DNA from: Candidatus Babelota bacterium
Lineage (GTDB): Bacteria > Babelota > Babeliae > Babelales > Vermiphilaceae
Assembly: GCA_029262595.1 (NCBI GenBank)
Contig: JAJCZB010000011.1
Location: forward strand, 30,352-94,351
Reading direction: 5' to 3'
Length of the DNA stretch: 64,000 nucleotides
A program made the position numbers and the translations under genes. Shown here piece after piece: positions 22,670 to 30,907 of this stretch (positions are counted from its first letter, which is position 1; each line of letters begins with the position of its first letter). The notes under the pieces are model-generated. The model searched no databases. It was not told the DNA's origin and saw only the letters and a program-made list of their open reading frames with translations.

Positions 22670-24277
22670 TTATGATCCGGCAAAGCTGGTGCCACCAACT
22701 CCGGAGATACTAGAAAGGAAGTATTTTATATCATCATCGCCAAAACGTATACCCGCACCGAAGAATACGCTGGCATTTCTCTGACTTGCAAAATCGTCAG
22801 CACCGAACGTGGTGTAGATATTACGTAAGATAAAGATTTTGTTGAGCCACTTTAAGTGAGGGCGACGATCATCAGGCAGTAATCGACGATTACGCCCATT
22901 AAAGTCGTATGCTTCAAATGAAGTTACCCAGCGGAATTTATCAGTGCCGAATGGAATATCAACGTCTACTGCGGCTCCAGCTGTACCCTCAAAAAGCCCA
23001 AACCTCAATGCAATATCTTTATAAATTTTACCGAATTGGAAATCAACTTTAAATGCATCTCTATTTACGGTGGTCTTTCTAAAATCTTGTACAAACGCCA
23101 GGCGCGTTAAATCATCTAGATCAAGTTTTTCTTTTTCATTAAATGGGCGATCTTGGATTGCCGTAGTATCGATTGGCTTGTTCTGCGAATCAAAGTAATC
23201 TTTTTCGATAAACTTCCGCTTGATATACCCCTTTTCAGAGCTTGCGATTTGCAAGAGATAGAAATAGTCTTCGCGCGGATAAATACGCATGCCGAAGAAC
23301 CCTTTCGAATCCTCCCATTGATATCCTTCCGCTTTTCTAATCATTGATTCAAAGTGAGAGTCAAAGACGATTTGCATACGATCGATCTTAGTCAGGTAGT
23401 TTTTAAATCCTTCGATTGCCAACTTAAGATCGCGATACGTCTCATCTTCATTGACGAGCTTACCAAGCAGCCCGCGCCCTTCATCTATTTTTTCTGCAAC
23501 GGAACTCACGCTGCGCAAGCCATCCCGCGCTTGCAGCGATGCATCTTCTAATGCACCAGCGGTGCTTTCAAACTTGGTTGCTACGCGATTGAAATCTCTA
23601 TCGAATACATTTGATATTTTATCAAATCCAGTCTGGAAAGTTGTTCCAATTTGCATGAAGTTATCAACGTGATCTTCATTGCGGACAAGTGCTTTATCGA
23701 TAACACTTGTTACGGAAGATAATTTTTCAACAGACGTTTGCACGTTATCAACGATTGATTGCAATTGCTCTCTTCCCTCAACGCCACCGATGACGTCTTT
23801 AAAGGAAGTGGTAATTTCATCTACATTTGTCGCAATCTTTTTAAATTGCTGCATCAATTCATCAACGGATACCGGCTCAGTACTCGGCCTACTTAAAGGA
23901 TCGCCCGCTTTGAGCTTAGGCAAAAGAGGATCTCCCGGATTGAGCTCTATATATTTTGGCCCAAGGAGCCCGTCTTGGCGGACTGTCGCATACGCATCGC
24001 TATATAATGCATAGTCTTTTGAAACCATAACGATAACTTCTGCCTGGGTTGGATCATTCGGTACAAGATGTACGTTCTCGACCCACCCAACCTTTACACC
24101 GGCAATTTTAACGTCACCTTTACGAGAAAGCCCAGACACATCTTTAAAGAAAAGAAGATATTGCGCATACTGGCCACGATCAAAACGAAAAGCTCCGATT
24201 TGAAAACCCATATAGCCAAACACGGCTAGTGCGAGTAAAACGAAAATACCAACTCGTGTCTCAACTTTGCCGATCAA
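22670..24277 (-). CDS. MCE-domain (MlaD-like) lipid-transport protein with long C-terminal domain
   Basis: MCE proteins carry phospholipids between inner and outer membranes. The 535-aa product starts at a TTG with GAGG seven bases upstream. It has an N-terminal anchor helix (GIFVLLALAVFGYMGFQIG) and one MCE domain (about 38-115, with LSRKGDVKIAGVKVGWV and LGPKYIELNPG). A long helical, coiled-coil stretch (140-300) follows. The last about 220 residues are beta-rich with alternating aromatic strands (FFGMRIYPREDYFYLLQIAS; FFGAGIRFGDDDIKYFL), as in an outer-membrane barrel. No Mla permease or ATPase is adjacent. It lies 15 bp after gspK and is probably in the same operon. Confidence 0.85.
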   Translation of the reverse strand: MIGKVETRVGIFVLLALAVFGYMGFQIGAFRFDRGQYAQYLLFFKDVSGLSRKGDVKIAGVKVGWVENVHLVPNDPTQAEVIVMVSKDYALYSDAYATVRQDGLLGPKYIELNPGDPLLPKLKAGDPLSRPSTEPVSVDELMQQFKKIATNVDEITTSFKDVIGGVEGREQLQSIVDNVQTSVEKLSSVTSVIDKALVRNEDHVDNFMQIGTTFQTGFDKISNVFDRDFNRVATKFESTAGALEDASLQARDGLRSVSSVAEKIDEGRGLLGKLVNEDETYRDLKLAIEGFKNYLTKIDRMQIVFDSHFESMIRKAEGYQWEDSKGFFGMRIYPREDYFYLLQIASSEKGYIKRKFIEKDYFDSQNKPIDTTAIQDRPFNEKEKLDLDDLTRLAFVQDFRKTTVNRDAFKVDFQFGKIYKDIALRFGLFEGTAGAAVDVDIPFGTDKFRWVTSFEAYDFNGRNRRLLPDDRRPHLKWLNKIFILRNIYTTFGADDFASQRNASVFFGAGIRFGDDDIKYFLSSISGVGGTSFAGS

Positions 24278-24292
24278 TGCGTATCCTCTTTT

Positions 24293-25393
24293 TTATATCC
24301 AATAGAATTTTCTAATTTTAACATCATACCACGTTTTCTCTTTATCAACGTGCCGTACTCGCTCAAGGATTGCATATACTCGCTGTGTCACTGTGCCAAT
24401 TACTCCATACGATACCACCGAAAATATCGCAGGATCAAATGAAGGCGTAAAGAACGCCTCTATCCCTTTGAATAAGCGCTTAAATTCGATTCCATATAGA
24501 GGCTGAAAGAGCGTATTCCAATCTTGGGCAACATTTACACTGGGTTTAAACTTTTTCACGAGCTCCTGTACCATTTTGCTTTTCTCTTTCTCATCCATCG
24601 GCTCTACTCGCTTCATTTCAAACGTTTCTCGTATCGAATCTGAAAGCAGCCACGGCTGCAATTTCCCCGATCCATACACGGTAAAAAGATCAAGTAAATA
24701 AAGCGGCCTCTCTGATTGCTTTGGTGATGATGGATTGTAAAAAACAGTGCGAGCAAACGCCTTAAACGTATCTAATGGTAAAAGCTCAGTCGCATCATTC
24801 ACCTTAGATTGCCGTTGTTTAAAGAATTTTTCAAATGATTCAAACACATTACCAGAAATTCCCATGCTTTTTTGGATGCGCTTACAGACGTACTCCATCA
24901 TTTTTTTCCAATCGCCGGTTGGCTGCCCCTCTCCTTTAAATCGTCGACGCGCAAAATCATAGATTTGATTAAGATTTATTTTACCTTCTTCGCACGCAAT
25001 CGAAATTTGTATTTTTCCGTCAATACCATCAATGTCTTTTTTCAATAAATAGGTTTGCCATTGATTAAGAGAGGGCAAAAGCTGCGCAAGTAAATTTTGC
25101 GCTTCTTGCTGCGGAGATACAGAGGGCTGAGATGCCCCTTCTTTGCCGACACCTTCTTTTTTTGCTGGTTCGGGCGCTTTCTTTTTTATATCAGCCGAAC
25201 GAGGAGATGCCAGTTGGCTCATCGCCACGTGCACACCACTCATGGCAAGCATTTTTGCATGTTGGCGCTGCGATACGGTATGCATAAACGGCACAAACAC
25301 CGATCCTTTTTGAAAGATACTTGTCGCTAATATAATTATAATCGAGATAAGCATCAGCACGAGAGGAATTATAAAACCATTCTGTTTTTTCAT
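24293..25393 (-). CDS. gspK: Type II secretion minor pseudopilin GspK-like
   Basis: GspK caps the pseudopilus tip. The 366-aa product has the N-terminal helix GFIIPLVLMLISIIIILATSIF, with no Glu at +5, which is usual for GspK. A globular domain follows, with the GKINLNQI segment (EEGKINLNQIYDF, about 134-146) found in this family. A Lys/Pro/Glu-rich linker (about 68-95) separates them. The start overlaps the gspJ stop (ATGA). The length is typical. Confidence 0.8.
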   Translation of the reverse strand: MKKQNGFIIPLVLMLISIIIILATSIFQKGSVFVPFMHTVSQRQHAKMLAMSGVHVAMSQLASPRSADIKKKAPEPAKKEGVGKEGASQPSVSPQQEAQNLLAQLLPSLNQWQTYLLKKDIDGIDGKIQISIACEEGKINLNQIYDFARRRFKGEGQPTGDWKKMMEYVCKRIQKSMGISGNVFESFEKFFKQRQSKVNDATELLPLDTFKAFARTVFYNPSSPKQSERPLYLLDLFTVYGSGKLQPWLLSDSIRETFEMKRVEPMDEKEKSKMVQELVKKFKPSVNVAQDWNTLFQPLYGIEFKRLFKGIEAFFTPSFDPAIFSVVSYGVIGTVTQRVYAILERVRHVDKEKTWYDVKIRKFYWI

Positions 25394-26271
25394 TCTTTTT
25401 GCCCTGCCTGCGCGTCTTTCTCTTTTTCTTTCTCTTTAGCGTCATCTTCTTCTTTCTTGGGAACTTCAAACTGCCCATACTTTGATTGCACCGGAATAGT
25501 CATCACAAACTCTTTATACTTTTCATATACTGAATCCCACAAGGAAAGCGTAAATTGCACATATTGCGGCAATCGTGGACGCGGGACAGGAGGTGGCGGA
25601 GATTTAGGCCTGTCAGCCGAAGCCTTGGCGGAGGCTGAATCGATATCTTTCCAGTTTGACGCCTCTGTATACGTATGCGTAATGGATTTATTTTCCGTAT
25701 CTACTTTTTCTTCTACAGAAATAAATCGTATTGAAAGATTTTGAATACCATCAATCATCGGATATGCGCGCAAGTCTGCCTGCGCATCTTTTTTGTATGC
25801 ATCAAATGTTAAATCGGACGTTCCTTCTTGGCGCATGAGAACGTAGGAATCTTTTCGCCCTTCTTGCGGAATCAAGCGATACACAACGCGTGCCACGCGC
25901 GGCTTAAGCTTAATTTTTTCAACGCCATAAAAAATTTCAAGCGGGTTGCTCGTAATAAACGTTAGAAAATCAAGGCGCCCGCCTTTTCCTTTGCTCTCAC
26001 CATAAAAAATTTTTTCGAGCGGCTTAGATTTTTCATCTTTTTTATCCGTCTGCGTTGGCAGTAAATCATATTGCGTTGGCACAAACGCGCCCATAATATC
26101 TCGCTCCATTTGCTGCTCAAAAACAGAAAGACGCCCATACGTGGACGTAATATTAAAAATAATTTGTCGCAGACCATTTACTTGCGTAATCGTCGCAAAA
26201 AGCCCCGCAGACAAAATACCCGCAATCACCGTACTGATCATGATCTCAATTAAGGTGAATCCTTTTTTCAT
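25390..26271 (-). CDS. gspJ: Type II secretion minor pseudopilin GspJ-like, with in-frame repeat insertion
   Basis: The 293-aa product begins MKKGFTLIEIMISTVIAGIL, a textbook prepilin signal (cleavage after Gly4, Glu at +5). The size, the position between I and K and the region VYRLIPQEGRKDSYVLMRQE (typical GspJ) support the call. Residues about 211-221 (SASAKASADRP) come from a palindromic repeat inserted in frame, followed by a Pro-rich run (KSPPPPVPRPRLP). The tail (KKEEDDAKEKEKEKDAQ) is strongly charged. The ATG overlaps the stop of gspI. Confidence 0.85.
   Translation of the reverse strand: MKKGFTLIEIMISTVIAGILSAGLFATITQVNGLRQIIFNITSTYGRLSVFEQQMERDIMGAFVPTQYDLLPTQTDKKDEKSKPLEKIFYGESKGKGGRLDFLTFITSNPLEIFYGVEKIKLKPRVARVVYRLIPQEGRKDSYVLMRQEGTSDLTFDAYKKDAQADLRAYPMIDGIQNLSIRFISVEEKVDTENKSITHTYTEASNWKDIDSASAKASADRPKSPPPPVPRPRLPQYVQFTLSLWDSVYEKYKEFVMTIPVQSKYGQFEVPKKEEDDAKEKEKEKDAQAGQKE
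25608..25639 (-). repeat. Palindromic repeat inside gspJ (SAEALAEAE / SAKASADR type)
   Basis: Contains TCAGCCGAAGCCTTGGCGGA then GGCTGA, a 6-bp inverted end (TCAGCC/GGCTGA) around a GC-rich core. It is translated on the coding strand as SASAKASADRP and in the other strand as LSAEALAEAE. From memory such units are dispersed in many bacterial genomes; this is the only copy I see in the window. Confidence 0.7.
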
Positions 26272-26669
26272 GGCTTAGGACGCTCCGGTTTGTAAATAAA
26301 TTGAATCGCTTGGCCTTCAGGACTCCGCTTATCCTTTCCAGAAGTGATAACTTCCTGGCGATACATTCCATTCAACTTGGCAAGTGAAGATTTTTTATCA
26401 ACGGGAGCATAAGTATAACGCATCACACTCACTGGATTTTCTTCTTTTTTTTCAAGCTTAAATTCTGTAACTTCAGGTTTTTGCTCTTTCGATGCAGTAA
26501 ACAAAAACTGTTTTGAACGTATAATACGCTGAAATTTTTCAGCTCCCCGTCCCACTGCATTAAAAACAGACGATTCCAAAAGAAAAATCGGCGCAAGAAT
26601 GATGCCCATAATGGCAACGGCAATCATTGCTTCAATTAAAGTAGCACCTGGTTTACTTTTGAAATGCAT
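26268..26669 (-). CDS. gspI: Type II secretion minor pseudopilin GspI-like
   Basis: The 133-aa product (ATG 26669, AAGG six bases before; 26672 is an equally possible ATG) carries the prepilin segment PGATLIEAMIAVAIMGIILAP, with Glu at +5 after the Gly. It then has a beta-rich domain (FKLEKKEENPVSVMRYTY, ...GQAIQFIYKPERP). A frame that starts upstream (MQESRL...) overlaps gspH and lacks a site. Gene order and size fit GspI. Confidence 0.82.
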   Translation of the reverse strand: MHFKSKPGATLIEAMIAVAIMGIILAPIFLLESSVFNAVGRGAEKFQRIIRSKQFLFTASKEQKPEVTEFKLEKKEENPVSVMRYTYAPVDKKSSLAKLNGMYRQEVITSGKDKRSPEGQAIQFIYKPERPKP

Positions 26670-27225
26670 CATACGCCTTAAATTGCGCCGTGTATGGATT
26701 GAGTACGAGCCCAAATCGAGACGGCTTTCCTGCAATCATTTCATCTTTATCTATGCCATTGATCGTTACTTGCTGCGTCATACCATCCGGAATAATATAA
26801 AACCACGCCGTTTCCGCCTTTCCGCCTCCCGAGCGACGCATCTCATCAAATCCTTCAACAAAAAACTGCTGTATAATAAATGTGCTCGGCCAGGCGAGTT
26901 CTGCGTCAGGGCCTTTCACTTTTTCAAACGTTAATTGTTTGGTTGCTGCTGAAGGAGTAACATCTTTTTCTATAAACGCGAGCCTCTCTTTAAAATTAAA
27001 CACTACGCGATGCACCTCATGCGTAATAATTGCGCCTTGCCACGCACGCTGCATCACAGTATTCAACCGGGCCGTGAACTGTTTACGTTCATAGCCCGGC
27101 TCTCTTTGCATCATCATGGGTATAATTCCTGCCATCATGATCCCAATGATCGTAATACCAATCATTAGCTCAATCAGCGTAAACCCATTAGTATTTCTTT
27201 TTTTCAAATACTCTAATTTTTCCAT
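26653..27225 (-). CDS. gspH: Type II secretion minor pseudopilin GspH-like
   Basis: The 190-aa product carries NTNGFTLIELMIGITIIGIMMA (prepilin leader about 13 residues, Glu at +5). A beta-domain follows, with VHRVVFNFKERLAFI and PSRFGLVLNPYTAQFKAYDAF. It starts within the last codons of gspG, with no independent Shine-Dalgarno, so translation is probably coupled. The leader is longer than in the other pseudopilins of this operon except gspG. Confidence 0.83.
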   Translation of the reverse strand: MEKLEYLKKRNTNGFTLIELMIGITIIGIMMAGIIPMMMQREPGYERKQFTARLNTVMQRAWQGAIITHEVHRVVFNFKERLAFIEKDVTPSAATKQLTFEKVKGPDAELAWPSTFIIQQFFVEGFDEMRRSGGGKAETAWFYIIPDGMTQQVTINGIDKDEMIAGKPSRFGLVLNPYTAQFKAYDAFQK

Positions 27226-27632
27226 GCACTAATTCGACTCGCTTTTTTACCTTTTGGTCCATCTGGGCCGTAAGAATAGAGCTCGTATGGGTGCGGTGCA
27301 TTCTCGCCTGAAGTCAGCGTATACTGAAAGCGCTTGCCCCATGGATCCATGAGTTGTGCTTTTTTCAATCCCATGCCCGCATCAACAACCTGTTGCAGAG
27401 ATTTTGGATAATCGCCTTTCTCGTTTTTATACATATCGATAGCACTCTTAATTGTCTGAAGCGCTGTATTGGCGGCAGTTCTGTTTGCTCCAGCCATTAC
27501 TGTCATTGCAGTATATGCAATACCCCCGGCCATGATACCGATAATTGTAATACCAATCAGTAATTCAATTAATGTAAATCCTGAACGTACTCTGCGCGCC
27601 ATAGTTTTTGTTGCATGTAATTCGTGAGTCAT
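27213..27632 (-). CDS. gspG: Type II secretion major pseudopilin GspG
   Basis: The 139-aa product has a leader ending in RSG followed by FTLIELLIGITIIGIMAGGI. It then has the GspG signature AANTALQTIKSAIDMYKNEKGDYPKSLQQ and DPWGKRFQYTLT...YELYSYGPDG. The Ca2+-site region (SYGPDGPKG) resembles the canonical SxGADGxxGG but is shorter. AGGAGG precedes ATG. The leader (17 residues) is long. Confidence 0.92.
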   Translation of the reverse strand: MTHELHATKTMARRVRSGFTLIELLIGITIIGIMAGGIAYTAMTVMAGANRTAANTALQTIKSAIDMYKNEKGDYPKSLQQVVDAGMGLKKAQLMDPWGKRFQYTLTSGENAPHPYELYSYGPDGPKGKKASRISAWKN

Positions 27633-27650
27633 AAGTCCTCCTGAAAATTG

Positions 27651-28874
27651 TTAAACACCTTCTACACCAAACGCTTGCCCACCTTGCATAATTGGCTGAG
27701 CAATCGCCATAATAATAAAACCAACCACCACTGCCATGAATACAAGCATGATCGGACTAATGAGTCCAGTTGCTCGATCAATCATCTCACCCAAATCAGC
27801 TTCATAATTTTTCGCGATAAGTAAAAGCATCGCCCCTAATTGTCCCGTTTCCTCACCAGTGCGAATCAGATAAATTGCGATAGGTGGAAATACACCCGAT
27901 TCTTTTAAGTACTGAGCAATTTTACCTTCTTTGATAATTTTGTCACGCGCCTCTACTAATGACTCTCGCAAAACAGTGTTATCAACAATTTTTACTACGA
28001 TATCAAGCGCTTCAGCTAAATTAACGCCGCTTTCAATTAAAAGTCCAAGCGTATAGCAAAATTGTACAACTACATTCGTACGCGTTACGTATTTAATCAC
28101 GGGCAATTTAAGCTTGAGTGTATCTATGAAATGACGCCCTGATTGGGTGCGTTTCCAATACGTAAACGCAGCTACAATCAATCCTATAACGATAACCACA
28201 ATCAAATAGTATTTTTGTACAATCTCAGAGACGCCGAGCATCATTTTGGTAGTAGTTGGCAGATTTTCTCCCTGCGCTTCAAAAAGCCCTTCTAACTGCG
28301 GCACTACTACTGTAAGCAGAAGAAGTACCACACCAAATGCAATGACCATCTGCACGATCGGATATTGCATCGCGCTTCTAATACGGCTTTTAATCTGCGC
28401 GCTTCGCTCTAAAAATTCAGAAAGTCGCTCAAGAATTTCATCTAATTTACCGCTTGCTTCCCCGGCCCGCACTAGCTGCACATAAATAGTATCGAATATT
28501 TTTGGGTACTGCTCCATTGCATCAGCGAGAGACTTTCCCTCTTTTACTTCGTCTTTGATGGCAATCAATACTGAATGCAAACGCCCTTTAAACTGATCAA
28601 CAAGCAATTCAACCGCCTGCAAAAGAGGAACGCCTGATTTTAAAAGCACGGCAAGCTGCTTTGTAAAAAGAATTTTATCTTTCAGCGTAACGCCACCCTG
28701 CATCAAACGTTGAAAAAATCCCAGGCGGGATTCTTCAGTTGCTATAAAGATGGAAATGGGGTATAACTCTTGCCGAACGAGTTGATCACGAACAGATTCT
28801 TTCGAGGTGGCGTCGATTACACCTTTGACTTTTTTACCGTCTTTTGAAAAGGCCTCATACGAATACAGCGCCAT
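27651..28874 (-). CDS. gspF: Type II secretion inner-membrane platform protein GspF
   Basis: The 407-aa product has two duplicated cytoplasmic GspF domains (LFTKQLAVLLKSGVPLLQAVELL and VVQFCYTLGLLIESGVNLAEALDIV) and three membrane helices (about 170, 225 and 380). The region MVFMAVVVGFIIMAIAQPIMQ near the C terminus is typical. It starts with GAGG upstream and is the first gene of the F-G-H-I-J-K run; gspD, gspE, gspC, gspL and gspM are not in the window. Confidence 0.93.
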   Translation of the reverse strand: MALYSYEAFSKDGKKVKGVIDATSKESVRDQLVRQELYPISIFIATEESRLGFFQRLMQGGVTLKDKILFTKQLAVLLKSGVPLLQAVELLVDQFKGRLHSVLIAIKDEVKEGKSLADAMEQYPKIFDTIYVQLVRAGEASGKLDEILERLSEFLERSAQIKSRIRSAMQYPIVQMVIAFGVVLLLLTVVVPQLEGLFEAQGENLPTTTKMMLGVSEIVQKYYLIVVIVIGLIVAAFTYWKRTQSGRHFIDTLKLKLPVIKYVTRTNVVVQFCYTLGLLIESGVNLAEALDIVVKIVDNTVLRESLVEARDKIIKEGKIAQYLKESGVFPPIAIYLIRTGEETGQLGAMLLLIAKNYEADLGEMIDRATGLISPIMLVFMAVVVGFIIMAIAQPIMQGGQAFGVEGV

Positions 28875-28993
28875 CCAACATCCTCGACATGTTTACAACA
28901 TCATGCAATTTCGCAATTTTATTGAAGAATAAAATGCTTTCATGTTACCCTATGTATACTTTTTCGTATCACTGTAGCACAAAGGGGACATAA

Positions 28994-30067
28994 ATGAAAC
29001 GAATGCACATTGGTACTCTCTATACCATCATAGTTGTAGCACTCTGTAGCCAGATAGTGCTTCTTAATGCACGCCCAAAAAAGAAACGGAAGCCTACGGC
29101 TCCCGAATATACGCTCAAGCATGATCCATCATTAGTTGTCAGCGATGCAGGCGCTGTTATTACCAACAAACCAACGCCAAAAAAGAAACCCGAGAAAAAA
29201 GAGCAAAGTACGCAGCATTTACTGGCAACGATCCAAGAAGATCTGCACAAGCCGCAATATCGGCAAGAGATTTTGCCTCACAATTTCAGTTATATGAGCC
29301 AACTGCTGCAGCACGGCAGCGTAAGCAAGCAGGCTCCCGAATATGCGCAAAACGTGATTAGTTTATTTTCAAAGCTATTAAAAGGATCTGAATACGTAAA
29401 CTCATACGTCTTTTCAGATTTAATTCAAACACTGCCTGAACATCTCAAGCATTATTTAGGAAGCTTTCATCTAGAATCATCTGGCACGCTTTTACTCTCC
29501 AGTGATTTGGATATGCTTGAGCGCATGGAGCGCACCATCTCTCATTTAGTTTTCAATAAATTCACGCAAGACTTCGATACGTGCAAGACTAATCCGCGTC
29601 TTTTTTTAGACGATCTATCAAAACGCGTCTTTGCAGCAACCACTCAAGAAGTGAATATGGAATTATTGCGCCAGACACTGGTGAGGTTTCTGGAAGTAGG
29701 GCTTGGTAAACTTGTATGGAGCCCCAAAGATCCTGAACAATCTTGGCAGTCAGTAAAAAATATTTCCGATCGCTTAGCCACGCTTATGGAGCAAAATGTA
29801 ATCGGTGACTTAAATGATCTTGATGATCTCTATTGGTCTTTGCTTCATCGCTATCGCTATTTCCTTGAGATCCACGGAAGCGATCTATCGCTGGCGTTTT
29901 ATCAAAAGCTCAAAGCTGAAATCACTGAAAGCAAGATTTCACTCTTGGATCTTGCCGAACAAGAATCATTTATCGAATCAAAAGCATCATGCTTGCTGCA
30001 TACTGTGCTTGCACAAGAAGCTAAAAAGCGCATGTACGATATGCCGGGCCAATCGCACGTGGTATAA
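28994..30067 (+). CDS. Secreted helical protein, unknown function
   Basis: The 357-aa product has a signal peptide (MKRMHIGTLYTIIVVALCSQIVLLNA) and AAAGGGGAC before the ATG. A Lys/Pro-rich segment (about 28-75, RPKKKRKPTAPEY...KPTPKKKPEKKE) leads into an all-helical domain (SYMSQLLQHGSVSK..., LEVGLGKLVWSPKDPEQSW). I recognise no family. It is transcribed divergently from gspF with a 119-bp gap. The last about 45 bp (30023-30067) recur beyond the next gene. Confidence 0.72.
   Translation: MKRMHIGTLYTIIVVALCSQIVLLNARPKKKRKPTAPEYTLKHDPSLVVSDAGAVITNKPTPKKKPEKKEQSTQHLLATIQEDLHKPQYRQEILPHNFSYMSQLLQHGSVSKQAPEYAQNVISLFSKLLKGSEYVNSYVFSDLIQTLPEHLKHYLGSFHLESSGTLLLSSDLDMLERMERTISHLVFNKFTQDFDTCKTNPRLFLDDLSKRVFAATTQEVNMELLRQTLVRFLEVGLGKLVWSPKDPEQSWQSVKNISDRLATLMEQNVIGDLNDLDDLYWSLLHRYRYFLEIHGSDLSLAFYQKLKAEITESKISLLDLAEQESFIESKASCLLHTVLAQEAKKRMYDMPGQSHVV
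30023..30067 (+). repeat. Direct repeat copy 1, at the 3' end of the upstream gene
   Basis: Segment coding KKRMYDMPGQSHVV and stop. It matches 30813-30857 at most positions; the core AATCGCACGTGGTATAA is identical and the flanking part differs at a few bases. Confidence 0.8.
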
Positions 30068-30169
30068 TTTTTGACAAAAAAGCTTTATTTATCGACGCTT
30101 TTTGCTATTCATGCTACTTTAAGCGCAACTTTAAAATAGAAAAACTAATTAAATACATAAAAGGTTCAA

Positions 30170-30829
30170 ATGAAAATATCCAAAACGATCCTGACTTTTG
30201 TACTTGGTTTGCTGTGTATAGGTATGACGCAACTTCATGCTGCTGAACCTCCTTCTCTTAGGGAGGCATTAGATCGCGATGATATAGATACCTTCAAGCT
30301 CTTGATCGGTCAAAGACCAGATGTCAATGAGGTGTTTCGAAATAAGATATCACTACTTATGCTAGCAGCACTCAAGCCTAATACTGACTTCGCTAAAACA
30401 TTGATCGAAGCAAAAGCTTCGGTTGATCCTGCTGACGAGTTCGGCGAGACAGTATTTGACTATGCAACTTATGATAAAACAGAAGAGGATGCTCTTGAAA
30501 TGCTTGAAGCGTTAATGACTGCACATCCAGACTCCTATCTTCTTAGTCTAGCAATCGCAAATGCTGCACTCAGAGGGCATCTTAGCATAGTTAAGCTCTT
30601 GCTAGACAACGGCGCTAATCCTTCTGAGTATACATCTAAACAGGAAATAAACGCATTAAAAGCAGCAGCATCTAGAGGGCATGAAGAGATTGTTGCCATA
30701 CTACTCGAAAACAGAGCTAATACAGATGGGGCAGCAGCGATCGCAGAGGCAAATGGGCACCCACAAATTGCTCAAATGATTAATGAATCTTCAAAATATA
30801 CAGGCCGAATTAAAAAAACGGATGTATGA
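30170..30829 (+). CDS. Secreted ankyrin-repeat protein
   Basis: The 219-aa product has a signal peptide (MKISKTILTFVLGLLCIGMTQLHA) and then four or five degenerate ankyrin repeats. Examples are DIDTFKLLIGQRPDVNE, GHLSIVKLLLDNGANPSEY, GHEEIVAILLENRANTDG and GHPQIAQMINESS. AAAGGTTCAA precedes ATG. Exported ankyrin proteins are typical of host-associated bacteria, where they often bind host proteins. That role is inferred, not shown here. The gene lies between two copies of a 45-bp direct repeat. Confidence 0.85.
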   Translation: MKISKTILTFVLGLLCIGMTQLHAAEPPSLREALDRDDIDTFKLLIGQRPDVNEVFRNKISLLMLAALKPNTDFAKTLIEAKASVDPADEFGETVFDYATYDKTEEDALEMLEALMTAHPDSYLLSLAIANAALRGHLSIVKLLLDNGANPSEYTSKQEINALKAAASRGHEEIVAILLENRANTDGAAAIAEANGHPQIAQMINESSKYTGRIKKTDV

Positions 30830-30857
30830 TATGCTCGGCCAATCGCACGTGGTATAA
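30813..30857 (+). repeat. Direct repeat copy 2, overlapping the end of the ankyrin gene
   Basis: It overlaps the last codons of the ankyrin gene and continues after its stop. Here the sequence (ATGTATGATATGCTCGGCCA...) is read in a different frame, so the ankyrin stop (TGA, 30827-30829) lies inside it. Confidence 0.8.
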
Positions 30858-30866
30858 ATTACTCTG

Positions 30867-30903
30867 AAAAAAGAGCCGCGCTTTTACACCGCGGCTCTTT
30901 TTT
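30867..30903. terminator. Strong bidirectional terminator
   Basis: AAAAAAGAGCCGCG / CGCGGCTCTTTTTT, a perfect 14-bp stem around CTTTTACAC. It lies between the ankyrin gene and the convergent 1023-aa gene ending at 30908. Confidence 0.93.
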
Positions 30904-30907
30904 CTGC

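Noticed and set aside
30867..30903. Possible CRISPR-like or attachment site near the ankyrin gene
   Set aside because: It is a simple perfect hairpin with A/T runs, typical of a terminator; only one copy.
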